Notes: generated by a model from the letters alone, not told the origin. 64,000 bases of DNA from Flavobacterium sp. LC2016-13 (GCF_009707955.1 NZ_WMDQ01000001.1:372001-436000); one strand, 5' to 3'. Positions 33,313 to 42,018 are shown, counted from the stretch's first letter. Program-made: numbers and translations.

Positions 33313-34557
33313 TTATTCGTCTCTAAGTGCTACAATAGGTTTTATTTTGGCTGCTCTGTAAGCTGGGAAAAATCCGGCGAGTGCGCCTGCAAATACAAGT
33401 AAAACAAGTGTTGTTAAAGCCACACTAAAATCGACTTGCGGATTTCTGAAATACTCGCTTTGTACCATTGGTCCAACAAATTCCAACAATAATAAACTTG
33501 CCAGCAATCCCGTAAATCCGGCAATCGTAGTTATAAAAATAGATTCGTGAAGTATCATCGAAATAATCGAAAATGGAGATGCACCAAGTGCTTTTCTGAT
33601 TCCAATTTCTTTTGTTCTTTCTTTTACAATAATTAGCATAATATTACTTACACCAACAACTCCGGCAATAATAGTACAAATACCAACCCACCAAAAGAAC
33701 AATCTGATATAAAGATTTAAATCATAAAACTGTTTGGCATCTTTAACCGAATTATAAGCATTTATTCCGCCATCATCTTCTGGAGCTACAACATTTTTAC
33801 TTTTTAGCAAATTTTTTAAATCCTGCGTAAATTTTTCAGATTGTGCCAAAGCTTCATCATAATCATTTGTCTTTTTTAAAGTAAAAAACAAATTACTAAT
33901 TTTATCTCCTGCCCCAAAAGCTCTTTGTACCGTAGTTTTAGGCAAATAAGCTCTTGTTTCTTCTCTTTCTCCACCAGGATCTGTAAAAACCCCTACTACT
34001 TTAAAATTGATATTACTAATCGAGATTTCTTTTCCTAATGCATCTTTATCTTTAAACAAATCGGTTTTGACTTTCATTCCAATTGTCGCCACTTTTTCAT
34101 TATTAGCTAAATCTTTAGCATTAATAAATCGGCCCTGAACAATCGTCAAATTTTCAATTCCGCCATAATCAGGATCAACTCCTCTGTATTGGTAACTTCC
34201 AGATTCTTTTCCATAAGAGAAAGCTGCTCCCCAATAATTCTGTGTTGAAGCTCTCAAATCTAATTTATCCTCAAATTTCTGAACAGATTGTGAGTAATCA
34301 CTATTTCTAAACTGAATTTGTCTTCCGGGATTCAATCCTTTATATTCTTTGGTTGTTGTACCAGACCAAACTTCAATAATTCCGGCGGCATCGCGCTCGA
34401 ATTGTTTTTCAATTCCGTTCTGAAGCCCTTTTCCGGCTCCCAGCAAAATCACCAAAATAAAAATCCCTGAAGCTACAGAAACTCCAGTCAAAAAAGTTCT
34501 TAACCTGTTTTTAGAGATTGCTTCAAATATTTCCTGCCAACGTTCAATATTAAACAT
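33313..34557 (-). CDS. MacB-like ABC transporter permease (first)
   Basis: This 414-residue paralogue of the next permease has the same plan: an N-terminal helix (about 18-40), a periplasmic MacB_PCD domain and three C-terminal helices with the motif GVSNIMLIIVKERTKEIGIR. The conserved KPIVALRDE C-terminus is also present. Its ATG overlaps the end of the ATP-binding gene by 8 bases, so translation is coupled. MacB-type systems use ATP to drive export from the periplasm through TolC rather than transport across the inner membrane. Confidence 0.93.
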   Translation of the reverse strand: MFNIERWQEIFEAISKNRLRTFLTGVSVASGIFILVILLGAGKGLQNGIEKQFERDAAGIIEVWSGTTTKEYKGLNPGRQIQFRNSDYSQSVQKFEDKLDLRASTQNYWGAAFSYGKESGSYQYRGVDPDYGGIENLTIVQGRFINAKDLANNEKVATIGMKVKTDLFKDKDALGKEISISNINFKVVGVFTDPGGEREETRAYLPKTTVQRAFGAGDKISNLFFTLKKTNDYDEALAQSEKFTQDLKNLLKSKNVVAPEDDGGINAYNSVKDAKQFYDLNLYIRLFFWWVGICTIIAGVVGVSNIMLIIVKERTKEIGIRKALGASPFSIISMILHESIFITTIAGFTGLLASLLLLEFVGPMVQSEYFRNPQVDFSVALTTLVLLVFAGALAGFFPAYRAAKIKPIVALRDE

Positions 34558-35251
34558 AAGATGTAGCTCTAACTTGTTCTACCATTTTATCATCTATAAT
34601 AAGTCCGTCTTTCAGGACCACATTTCTTTTGCACATTGCGGCAATATCAGGCTCGTGTGTAACAATTAAGATGGTTTTACCTTCATCATTAATTCCCTGA
34701 ATAAGTTCCATTACTTCGTAAGAAGTTTTAGTATCCAAAGCTCCTGTTGGTTCATCGGCCAATAAAACTTTTGGGTTCGATGCCAAAGCTCTTGCAATCG
34801 CCACACGTTGTTTTTGACCTCCTGAAAGTTCGCTTGGTAAATGGTGCGAATGCGATCCCAAACCAACTTTTTCTAAATATCTCATTGCAATCTCGTAACG
34901 CTCTTTTCTTTTTATACCTTGATAATACAATGGCATAGCAACGTTATCGAGTGCAGTTTTATAATTGATTAAATTGAAAGATTGAAAAACAAATCCCAAA
35001 AACTTATTTCGATATTTTGAAGCAATCGTTTCGTTAAGTTTTTTTATCGGGGTTTTATCTAAAATATAACTGCCAGAATCTGCCTCATCCAAAATTCCCA
35101 AAATATTAAGAAGCGTCGATTTTCCTGATCCTGAAGATCCCATAATCGCAACCAGTTCGCCTTCCTGAATATTAAAGTTTATTCCTTTTAACACATGCAA
35201 CTCTGAACTTCCCATTTTATAGGATTTGTGCAAATCTTTGATTTCGATCAT
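34550..35251 (-). CDS. ABC transporter ATP-binding protein (MacB/LolD type)
   Basis: The 233-residue protein has all ABC motifs: Walker A GSSGSGKST (38-46), Q-loop Gln90, signature LSGGQ (142-146), Walker B KVLLADE (161-167) and switch His near residue 200 (VTHEPD). Sequence around MGSSELHVLKGI and GVLDEADSG-like segments is typical of the MacB/LolD family. It is the first gene of the six-gene export operon (ATPase, two permeases, adaptor, TolC, adaptor) and powers the two MacB-like permeases. Confidence 0.95.
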   Translation of the reverse strand: MIEIKDLHKSYKMGSSELHVLKGINFNIQEGELVAIMGSSGSGKSTLLNILGILDEADSGSYILDKTPIKKLNETIASKYRNKFLGFVFQSFNLINYKTALDNVAMPLYYQGIKRKERYEIAMRYLEKVGLGSHSHHLPSELSGGQKQRVAIARALASNPKVLLADEPTGALDTKTSYEVMELIQGINDEGKTILIVTHEPDIAAMCKRNVVLKDGLIIDDKMVEQVRATSYV

Positions 35252-35396
35252 GATCTTGTTAAATTTAACGACAATAATAATATTTTTATTAAGTAATTTA
35301 TGATAATAAAACGTTAATAGTTTGATTTCATTATTACAATAAGACTCTATTTATTATCAATTGTTACACTTATTTAAAATAATATAATTGTTTTCT

Positions 35397-35404
35397 TAAT
35401 TTTG
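35397..35404 (+). promoter_or_regulatory. -7 element of the DUF4403 gene
   Basis: TAATTTTG is an exact TAnnTTTG match 23 bases before the ATG at 35428. A TTG at the standard -33 distance is not visible. Confidence 0.4.
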
Positions 35405-35427
35405 CATCACTCAAAAAAATCATAACA

Positions 35428-36834
35428 ATGAAGTTTTTTTCAACACTTTCTTTATTTACGCTACTTACCGTACTTTTTAGCTGTTCAACAACTCAAAAAT
35501 TAGAAACTTTAAAACCTGAACCAGATGATGCAAGTCCATTAGTTTATGACAGCAATCCATCGTTTATTAATCTGCCAATTACTGTAAAACTTCATGATAT
35601 TGAAAATCAAACCAATACTCTTTTAAATGGTTTAATTTATGAAGATAATAACATTGAAGATGATGATATCGAAATGAAGATTTGGAAACAGGCTCCTATA
35701 AAAATTCAAAATGATCCTGCAAATCCGGATAAAAAAATAAAAACGATTCTTCCTTTAAAAGCAACAATTAAATACCGCATTGGTACTAAAAAATTAGGCG
35801 TTGAACTTTATGATACGCGCGAATTCAACTTAAATGGGATAATTACTTTATCTAGCGAAGTTGCTCTGACGAACTGGAAGCTAAATACGAAAACTGAATT
35901 CAAATCTCTTGACTGGAACGAAAGCCCAACGATGAGTGTTTTCGGGAAAAACATGCCAATAACTTATTTAGTTAATCCGGCAATTTCTATTTTTAAATCA
36001 AAAATTGAAAAAAGTATTGATGATGCGATCGAAAAATCTATGGATTTTAAACCGAATGTTTTGTCGGCTTTAGAAAAAATCTGTACTCCGTTTAAAATGA
36101 GTGATACTTTTGAGACTTGGTTACGAATTGTTCCGGTTGAAGTTTATTCGACGAATGCAAAACTTAAGAACGATTTGTTTTTATTAGACATGGGAATGAA
36201 ATGCAACATGGAGACTATTGTTGGCAAGCAACCTGATTCTAAATTCAATGCGAGTAAAATTGTTTTGAAACCTGTGGCTAAAATTCCGAATCAAATTGCT
36301 GCTAATATTGCTGCGATTTCAACTTATGCCGATGCTTCTAAAATTATGACCCAAAATTTTGCAGGCCAGGAATTTGGTTCAGGAAGCAAAAAAGTTACAG
36401 TGAAAAATGTAGCAATCTGGCATAAAAATGATAAAATGATTATAGCGCTTGATGTTTTAGGATCTGTAAACGGGACCATATATGTAACCGGATTTCCACA
36501 ATATAATCCTCAAACTAAAGAAATATATTTTGACAAATTAGATTATGTTTTAGATACCAAAAGCAAATTAATGCGAACTGCAAGCTGGCTTGCTCAAGGT
36601 TATATTCTGAAGAAAATGGAAGAAAGCTGTCGTTATTCTATACAAACCAATTTAGAAGAAGGCAAAAAAAGTATGGCTGCTTATCTTAAAAACTATTCTC
36701 CAATGCCCGGCGTTTTTGTAAACGGAAAAATGGAAGATATTCAGTTTGATAAAATTCAACTCACAAATCAGGCTATAATTGCCTTTATAAAGATAAACGG
36801 AACTGTAAATGTTTCTGTTGATGGACTGAAATAA
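35428..36834 (+). CDS. DUF4403 family lipoprotein
   Basis: The 468-residue protein begins with a lipoprotein signal (lipobox LFSC, Cys19). The mature part has the DUF4403 plan: an early SFINLPITVKLHDIENQTN strand-helix unit, repeated amphipathic beta strands with a long helix (IEKSIDDAIEKSMDFKPNV), and a second similar half. Such a duplicated, elongated fold resembles lipid-binding TULIP proteins, which would suit a periplasmic lipid or hydrophobic-ligand binder; that is inference. It is monocistronic, and a 32-base perfect palindrome follows it. Confidence 0.85.
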   Translation: MKFFSTLSLFTLLTVLFSCSTTQKLETLKPEPDDASPLVYDSNPSFINLPITVKLHDIENQTNTLLNGLIYEDNNIEDDDIEMKIWKQAPIKIQNDPANPDKKIKTILPLKATIKYRIGTKKLGVELYDTREFNLNGIITLSSEVALTNWKLNTKTEFKSLDWNESPTMSVFGKNMPITYLVNPAISIFKSKIEKSIDDAIEKSMDFKPNVLSALEKICTPFKMSDTFETWLRIVPVEVYSTNAKLKNDLFLLDMGMKCNMETIVGKQPDSKFNASKIVLKPVAKIPNQIAANIAAISTYADASKIMTQNFAGQEFGSGSKKVTVKNVAIWHKNDKMIIALDVLGSVNGTIYVTGFPQYNPQTKEIYFDKLDYVLDTKSKLMRTASWLAQGYILKKMEESCRYSIQTNLEEGKKSMAAYLKNYSPMPGVFVNGKMEDIQFDKIQLTNQAIIAFIKINGTVNVSVDGLK

Positions 36835-36840
36835 CAAAAA

Positions 36841-36872
36841 GAAAAAGGCAGAATAATTATTCTGCCTTTTTC
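36841..36872. terminator. Palindromic bidirectional terminator
   Basis: A perfect 32-base palindrome (arms 36841-36856 and 36857-36872) with A-rich and T-rich ends. It serves the DUF4403 gene on + and the last gene of the SCO operon on -, and contains that gene's stop codon. Confidence 0.85.
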
Positions 36873-37114
36873 TTTTTCGATTGGTACATCCTATAAATTA
36901 GAACTCCAATTAAAGCCACAAGCAAATACGGAATAACCATTAAGTAAACAATTCCGTCATTTACAGCTTCTGCTTTTTTTACATTAGAATCTCCCGCAAG
37001 AGCAGCACGGCACATTGCGCATTGTGCATTTGCGCTCAGAGAAAAGAAAATAGAGAAAAGAGCATAGAAACATTTCGTTGAGAAAAAATTCACCAATCTA
37101 CTTCTATCTACCAT
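36857..37114 (-). CDS. Small CxxC membrane protein at the end of the oxidase-maturation operon
   Basis: From ATG 37114 the product has 85 residues: a signal-like hydrophobic segment ending in LSANAQ, then a CAMCRAAL motif with two cysteines three apart, and one membrane helix (about 60-80) with a Lys-rich tail. The upstream ATG at 37156 overlaps the previous gene by 8 bases and would add 14 polar residues; either start is possible. The CxxC just outside the membrane, and linkage to SCO and DUF420 genes, suggest a redox or copper-handling accessory of cytochrome oxidase assembly (inference). Similar small proteins occur at this place in other flavobacteria. Confidence 0.72.
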   Translation of the reverse strand: MVDRSRLVNFFSTKCFYALFSIFFSLSANAQCAMCRAALAGDSNVKKAEAVNDGIVYLMVIPYLLVALIGVLIYRMYQSKKKKAE

Positions 37115-37148
37115 TCTATTTTCTTTATACTTTATTCTATTTTCTATT

Positions 37149-37688
37149 TTAAACATAATAAGGAGAAATCATTAAGTAAACCACAACGCCTGTAACAGCA
37201 ACGTACAACCAAAGTGGAAATGTTATTTTAGCTATTTTTCTATGCCTGTCAAATCGTTCTGCAAGAGCTCTTACATACGTTATTAAAACCAAAGGAATAA
37301 TAGCGATAGATAACAAAATATGTGTTATTAAAATAAAGAAATACACGAAACGAATTATTCCTTCACCTCTAAATTTAGTAGAATCTGTTGTCATATGATA
37401 AGCTACGTACATAACCAGAAACGCAACTGACAAAGCAATAGCAAAAGTCATTAAGCGCTCATGAAGCTTTCGTTTTCCGCTTTTAATAGCTATTACCGCC
37501 CAAACTAATACAATTGCTGTAATACCATTGGTTGTTGCGTAAATTGGCGGCAAAAAAGGAAGTGGTTCTACATGAAACCCTAAATCTTTTAATTTAACTC
37601 CGAATAAAATACCTACTACAACCGGAATTATAATTGAAACTGCAATAATAAATTTGCTGAATTTTTTTTCTAATGAATGATCTTCCAT
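37149..37688 (-). CDS. DUF420 family membrane protein (CtaM-like)
   Basis: The 179-residue protein has five predicted membrane segments and conserved histidines (His39, His76, a YHMTT motif near 97, and His118 in ITHILLS). It belongs to DUF420; a Gram-positive relative, CtaM, is needed for making active haem-copper oxidase. The gene starts 2 bases before the SCO stop region and is followed by the CxxC protein gene. A role in oxidase maturation is strongly suggested by the family and by location. Confidence 0.87.
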   Translation of the reverse strand: MEDHSLEKKFSKFIIAVSIIIPVVVGILFGVKLKDLGFHVEPLPFLPPIYATTNGITAIVLVWAVIAIKSGKRKLHERLMTFAIALSVAFLVMYVAYHMTTDSTKFRGEGIIRFVYFFILITHILLSIAIIPLVLITYVRALAERFDRHRKIAKITFPLWLYVAVTGVVVYLMISPYYV

Positions 37689-37690
37689 TT

Positions 37691-38380
37691 TTATTCTTCT
37701 AATAATATTTTAATATCCTCCTGAATGTCTCTAACTCCTTTTTTATCTAAACCGTCATAATACAAAATTGGATTTCCAAATTCATCCTTACGACAACGAA
37801 TATTTCCGTCTTTATCAATTAAAGCAAATAAACCTGAGTGTTCAAAACCTCCATTTACTTTAGAATTTTCTCCGGCATACAAATTAAATCCTTTATTAGA
37901 TAAATCCATAATAGTGGCTTTATCACCCGTTAAAAAATTCCAGTTAGATGATTTAACTCCCAATAGTTTTGCGTGCTCTTTTAAAATTTGTGCTGTATCA
38001 TGATTTGGATCAATTGTTATGGAAACAATTCCAAAATTAGGATTACCAAAAAATGTTTTCTCAATTTCTAACATGCTCAAGTTCATTTTCGGGCAAATTG
38101 ACGGACATGTTGTAAAGAAAAACTCTAACACATATACTTTTCCTTTATAGGTTTGATTTGATACTTTAACGTTATCCTGATTTGTTAATTCAAATTTTGG
38201 TGCAGGACCAATTGTCAACAATTTTGCATCAGATTTTGAAGATTTTAAACCAACATTATCTAAACGATTTCCTTTTACCACTTCACCATTTTTTACTCTT
38301 TCTACAATTTTAGGCACAGCATAAATTCCGAAGATTAAAATGATAAACGAAATTCCGATATAAGATTTATTTTTAAACAT
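37691..38380 (-). CDS. SCO family copper chaperone
   Basis: SCO proteins insert copper into the CuA site of cytochrome c oxidase subunit II. The 229-residue protein has an N-terminal membrane anchor (about 8-26) and a periplasmic thioredoxin-like domain. All three copper ligands are present: Cys92 and Cys96 in the TCPSICP motif, and His181 in FEHSG. It follows a degenerate paralogue lacking these residues by 12 bases, and precedes the DUF420 gene by 2 bases. Confidence 0.94.
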   Translation of the reverse strand: MFKNKSYIGISFIILIFGIYAVPKIVERVKNGEVVKGNRLDNVGLKSSKSDAKLLTIGPAPKFELTNQDNVKVSNQTYKGKVYVLEFFFTTCPSICPKMNLSMLEIEKTFFGNPNFGIVSITIDPNHDTAQILKEHAKLLGVKSSNWNFLTGDKATIMDLSNKGFNLYAGENSKVNGGFEHSGLFALIDKDGNIRCRKDEFGNPILYYDGLDKKGVRDIQEDIKILLEE

Positions 38381-38392
38381 TATGATTTCAAT

Positions 38393-39049
38393 TTAAAGTT
38401 GTTTAGTGGCGTTGTGATTTTTCTTAAGGGCTGCACGATATTCATATAAAATGATTTTAAAATCATCCAGCATTTCGTTGCTTAATTCAGATGGATGAAA
38501 AGTATCGTATCCTTCTTTGTATTCATCCTTTTTATCTTTATTTCCACCTTTACGGCCTCTTAGATTTCTTTCTTTATCTACAATATAAACATTAGGAGTT
38601 CCGAGATTTTTATCTAGTTTTCCTTTCAAATGTAATTGCTTATAGAAAGCCTCAATTTCTGCCGGAGGCGCAAAAACAAAATTCCATCCCTTAACATCTG
38701 TAAAAGGCTTAAGCGCATCAACTACCTTTTGAGCTTCAATTTCTGTACCTAAAGGGCAAATTACTACAAACTGAAGATCTTCGAAACCATAATAGCGTTT
38801 GTAAATTTTTTCATTAAGATTAAAGTAATTTCCTCTGCTGTTTAAGATATCAGAACCGGAAAAACCTAAAACAGTAATTTTTTTATCGAGAGATACTTTT
38901 TTGCCGTCTAAAGATTTCCAATTTCCAAAGTCAGCAATTTTGGGAGTAATTACGGGAAGTTTTGTAAAACTATTTACACCTGAAGCAAAAAACAAATAGG
39001 CTACAATTGGCAAAACAAAAAGCACAAAAAGAACTATATTTTTTTTCAT
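38393..39049 (-). CDS. SCO/thioredoxin-like membrane-anchored protein lacking the copper site
   Basis: The 218-residue protein has an N-terminal anchor (about 4-22) and a domain with thioredoxin-like strand order (ITVLGFSGSD, LQFVVICPLG, TPNVYIVDKERNLRGR). Where SCO proteins have CxxxC after the first long strand, this one has GFSGSD (about 62-67), and the only cysteine is Cys98. No SCO-type HSG histidine is seen. It is the first gene of the SCO-DUF420 operon, with its own -7 element. It probably helps oxidase assembly without binding copper in the SCO way; it may be a structural partner of the real SCO. Confidence 0.72.
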   Translation of the reverse strand: MKKNIVLFVLFVLPIVAYLFFASGVNSFTKLPVITPKIADFGNWKSLDGKKVSLDKKITVLGFSGSDILNSRGNYFNLNEKIYKRYYGFEDLQFVVICPLGTEIEAQKVVDALKPFTDVKGWNFVFAPPAEIEAFYKQLHLKGKLDKNLGTPNVYIVDKERNLRGRKGGNKDKKDEYKEGYDTFHPSELSNEMLDDFKIILYEYRAALKKNHNATKQL

Positions 39050-39074
39050 TGTATTAATGGAAGTTATTGAGGTA

Positions 39075-39110
39075 CAAAAATAAAAAAAGCTCCGTTAAAC
39101 GGAGCTTCTT
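39075..39110 (-). terminator. Terminator of the ctaB-cox operon, abutting the next promoter
   Basis: An AAGCTCCG/CGGAGCTT stem (39087-39094 with 39100-39107) is followed on the minus strand by seven T residues. The same T tract leads into TATTTTTG (39075-39082), an exact -7 element for the degenerate SCO gene. This splits the respiratory block into two transcription units. Confidence 0.8.
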
Positions 39111-39127
39111 TTCGAATTAATATCATG

Positions 39128-39484
39128 TTAAAAATTCCATTTAATAGTAGAATCTTTAAAAACCCCATAAATATAATGTCCTTCTGTCAACAGAATAAAC
39201 AATAAATATAATACCAGGAAGATAACTGGCGATACAACAGACCATCTAAGGCTGCTTTTTTCACCTTCCATGTGCATGAATGCCCATACTATAAAATAAG
39301 CTTTGACAATTGTCAGGATATAGAAAATCCAGTTCAATAAATTCAAACCTACAAAATGACTAAACTCTAATCCTTCGGGTTTTATAATACCCAAAATAAC
39401 CTCTACTGTAGTTATTACAGACAGTAATCCAAAAACAAACCAGATTCTTTTTGTATTTGATACGTATTCGTGGCCGTGTGACAT
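39128..39484 (-). CDS. Cytochrome c oxidase subunit IV family protein
   Basis: The 118-residue membrane protein has three predicted helices (about 13-32, 45-68 and 80-102). The segment ILTIVKAYFIVWAFMHMEGE is the hallmark of prokaryotic subunit IV (COX4_pro). It is the last gene before the terminator of the ctaB-subunit III operon, 18 bases after the longer subunit III gene. It is a small accessory subunit of the haem-copper oxidase. Confidence 0.92.
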   Translation of the reverse strand: MSHGHEYVSNTKRIWFVFGLLSVITTVEVILGIIKPEGLEFSHFVGLNLLNWIFYILTIVKAYFIVWAFMHMEGEKSSLRWSVVSPVIFLVLYLLFILLTEGHYIYGVFKDSTIKWNF

Positions 39485-39502
39485 AATGATAAATCTTAAA
39501 AA

Positions 39503-40483
39503 TTAAACTAAGTAGAAAACTGTAAATACAAATACCCAAACTAAGTCGACAAAGTGCCAGTATAAACCAACTTTCTCTACCATTTCGTAGCTTCTTCTTT
39601 TTTCGTAAGTACCTAATAATACATTAAAGAAAATAATGATATTAATGATAACTCCAGAAAATACGTGGAATCCGTGGAATCCTGTAATGAAGAAAAAGAA
39701 ATCAGCAAACAATTTACTTCCGTATTCGTTTCTTGTTAGGTTTGCACCTTCTACAACGTATTTTGCTGTACTTAAACGAGTTTCAGAATCTGCTCTTGAT
39801 AAAATAGTTTTCTTCTTTTTCTCAGTAAGTGTTTCAGTTCTTATTAACAAATCAGGATGAGCTTTAAAACCAGCCTGAATTTCAGCAACAGAATATGTTG
39901 GCACTGTTTCAGCACTTTCCATAAACCATTTCCCTTTTGCTCTTGTAAGCGCTTCCGGTTGTTCCGGTAATTTTACAGCAAACTCTTCAAGAGCTACTCT
40001 TTTACCATCTTTATCAACAAACTGCAACAAACTTCCTCCTACTGTTTCAACAGCACCGTACTCACCTTTAATGAAGTTTTTCCATTCCCAAGCTTGAGAA
40101 CCTACGAAAATAAAACCTCCAATAATAGTTAAGAACATATAAATTGCAACTTTTGTTTTTTTCAATTGATGACCAGCATCAACAGCCAAAACCATTGTTA
40201 CAGATGAGAAAATTAAAATAAAAGTCATTAAGGCTACATAATACATTGGAGCCGAAACACCATGCATAAATGGGAAGTGAGTAAACACTTCATCAGCCAA
40301 TGGCCAAGTTTCAATAAATTTAAATCTAGAAAAACCATAAGCAGCCAGGAATCCAGAGAATGTCAGGGCATCTGATACGATAAAAAACCACATCATCATT
40401 TTACCATAACTTGCTCCTAATGGCTCATTGCCGCCTCCCCAAGTTTTTTCTTCGTTATTTGCAGTAGTAACTGTCGCTTCCAT
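39503..40483 (-). CDS. Cytochrome c oxidase subunit III with a large soluble insertion
   Basis: The 326-residue subunit III has membrane helices at about residues 28-50, 75-100, 110-130, 255-280 and 300-325. Typical motifs are present (MMMWFFIVSDALTFSGF, GFHGFHV, YWHFVDLVWVFVF). Between the third and fourth helices a hydrophilic insertion of about 115 residues (138-252) is absent from ordinary subunit III. It is rich in Lys and Glu and includes an EKKKK run. The gene follows a shorter subunit III paralogue (40526) by 42 bases. Subunits I and II are not in the window. Confidence 0.92.
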   Translation of the reverse strand: MEATVTTANNEEKTWGGGNEPLGASYGKMMMWFFIVSDALTFSGFLAAYGFSRFKFIETWPLADEVFTHFPFMHGVSAPMYYVALMTFILIFSSVTMVLAVDAGHQLKKTKVAIYMFLTIIGGFIFVGSQAWEWKNFIKGEYGAVETVGGSLLQFVDKDGKRVALEEFAVKLPEQPEALTRAKGKWFMESAETVPTYSVAEIQAGFKAHPDLLIRTETLTEKKKKTILSRADSETRLSTAKYVVEGANLTRNEYGSKLFADFFFFITGFHGFHVFSGVIINIIIFFNVLLGTYEKRRSYEMVEKVGLYWHFVDLVWVFVFTVFYLV

Positions 40484-40525
40484 AAAAGATATTCGTTAAA
40501 AAGTTCCCAAATTTACGTTTTTTTC

Positions 40526-41113
40526 TTATTTAAAGAAATATAAAAATAAAAATAAATATACCCATAATAAATCCAAAAAGTGCCAATACATCGCACCTAG
40601 TTCTATACCAAGAGTTTGAGTCGAATTGTATTTTTGTTTAAAATGATTATAAATTATAATTAAAAGTGAAATTAGCCCACCAGCTAAGTGCAATAAGTGT
40701 GTAACGGTAACTACATAAAGGAAAGTTGTAGTAATTGAGCTACCTTGTCCTGTAAAATAATACCCGCTTTTTACGATTTGTCCAAAACCTACAAATTGTA
40801 AAACCACAAATAAAATACCTAATGCTAATGTTCCTAAAAGCAATCCTGTTGTTGCGCTTCTATTATCTTTTTGAATTGCTTTTTTAGCCAGATAAAAAGT
40901 AACACTACAACCTATAATAACTGCTGTACTATATAAAAATGCTGTTGGTAATTCGAAATTCTTCAACCAGTCAGCTCTTGATTTACTTACTACAAATGCA
41001 CTTGTAAGCCCGGCAAACATCATGGTCATACTTACCATTGCGAACAACAAAATCAGTTTTGCCGATTTTGATTTTCTTAATTGTTCCTCACCTGTTGTCA
41101 TTGTCATTTCCAT
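40526..41113 (-). CDS. Cytochrome c oxidase subunit III, short form
   Basis: The 195-residue inner-membrane protein has five helices and the usual subunit III signatures: FAMVSMTMMFAGLTSAFVVS in the first helix region, THLLHLAGGLISL in the middle, and YWHFLDLLWVYLFLFLYFF at the C-terminus. It is the compact form and has no insertion. The gene lies 2 bases after ctaB. Two subunit III genes in tandem are usual for Flavobacterium oxidase loci; both products are probably part of, or alternatives in, one enzyme. Confidence 0.94.
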   Translation of the reverse strand: MEMTMTTGEEQLRKSKSAKLILLFAMVSMTMMFAGLTSAFVVSKSRADWLKNFELPTAFLYSTAVIIGCSVTFYLAKKAIQKDNRSATTGLLLGTLALGILFVVLQFVGFGQIVKSGYYFTGQGSSITTTFLYVVTVTHLLHLAGGLISLLIIIYNHFKQKYNSTQTLGIELGAMYWHFLDLLWVYLFLFLYFFK

Positions 41114-41115
41114 AA

Positions 41116-42018
41116 CTATCTTAAAAATTTATCTACTATAAATACAATCTGCAATAACGAAATATACGAAACGCTTACCAACATTAATGTTCTTGCTGCT
41201 TTTGCTGTTCGTAACTGATACAAACGTACTGCATAAAACAACATCCACAAACCTAATAAAAACACTAAAATCGCAGCGATTGGCGTTATAAACAATTGCC
41301 CTGTATAACCTAAAACCGGTAATAATGAAGCAATTATCAACCAAATTGTATATAACATGATTTGCAACGCAGTGCCTTTATCTTTTTTTCCTGTTGGAAG
41401 CATAAAGATTCCTGCTTTTTCATAATCTTCATATAAAAACCAGCCAATTGCCCAAAAATGAGGGAATTGCCAGAAAAACTGAATCAAAAATAAAGTCCCT
41501 GCTTCTATTCCAAATTCTCCTGTTGCCGCAACCCATCCTAACATAAACGGAATTGCACCGGGAAAAGCACCAACAAATACTGATAACGAAGTTACTGTTT
41601 TTAAAGGTGTATATATGCTTGTATATAAAAATATCGAAATTGCAGCAAACATTGCTGATTTTGCATTGATGCTATAAAGTAATGCAATACCAATAATGGC
41701 AAGCAAACTTGCAACAAATAGTGCTGTATTAGGAGACATTCTTCCCGAAGGAACCGGACGATTTTTAGTTCGATCCATTAATGAATCAATATCTTTTTCT
41801 ATTACCTGATTAAAAGCGTTTGAAGCTCCAACCATACAATATCCTCCAATAGACAAAACGATTAAAACACTCCACTTAAAAGGATGATCTGCATTAACAC
41901 CCAATAAATATCCGGCAATCGAAGAGAATAATACACTAATAGCCAAACCTGCCTTAGTTATTTCTTTGAAATCCTGAAATATTGATTTTAATGAAAATGT
42001 ATTTTTTGTAGCGTTCAA
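41116..42018 (-). CDS. ctaB: Protoheme IX farnesyltransferase (haem O synthase)
   Basis: CtaB adds a farnesyl group to haem B to give haem O, the precursor of haem A for cytochrome oxidase, in the inner membrane. The 300-residue protein has about nine helices and the UbiA-type Asp-rich motif NQVIEKDIDSLMDRTKNRP (near 87-105) plus the second loop DYEKAGIFMLP. The start codon is TTG at 42018: no in-frame ATG is nearby and an exact -7 element lies 36-43 bases upstream. It begins the operon that continues with subunits III and IV. Confidence 0.95.
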   Translation of the reverse strand: MNATKNTFSLKSIFQDFKEITKAGLAISVLFSSIAGYLLGVNADHPFKWSVLIVLSIGGYCMVGASNAFNQVIEKDIDSLMDRTKNRPVPSGRMSPNTALFVASLLAIIGIALLYSINAKSAMFAAISIFLYTSIYTPLKTVTSLSVFVGAFPGAIPFMLGWVAATGEFGIEAGTLFLIQFFWQFPHFWAIGWFLYEDYEKAGIFMLPTGKKDKGTALQIMLYTIWLIIASLLPVLGYTGQLFITPIAAILVFLLGLWMLFYAVRLYQLRTAKAARTLMLVSVSYISLLQIVFIVDKFLR

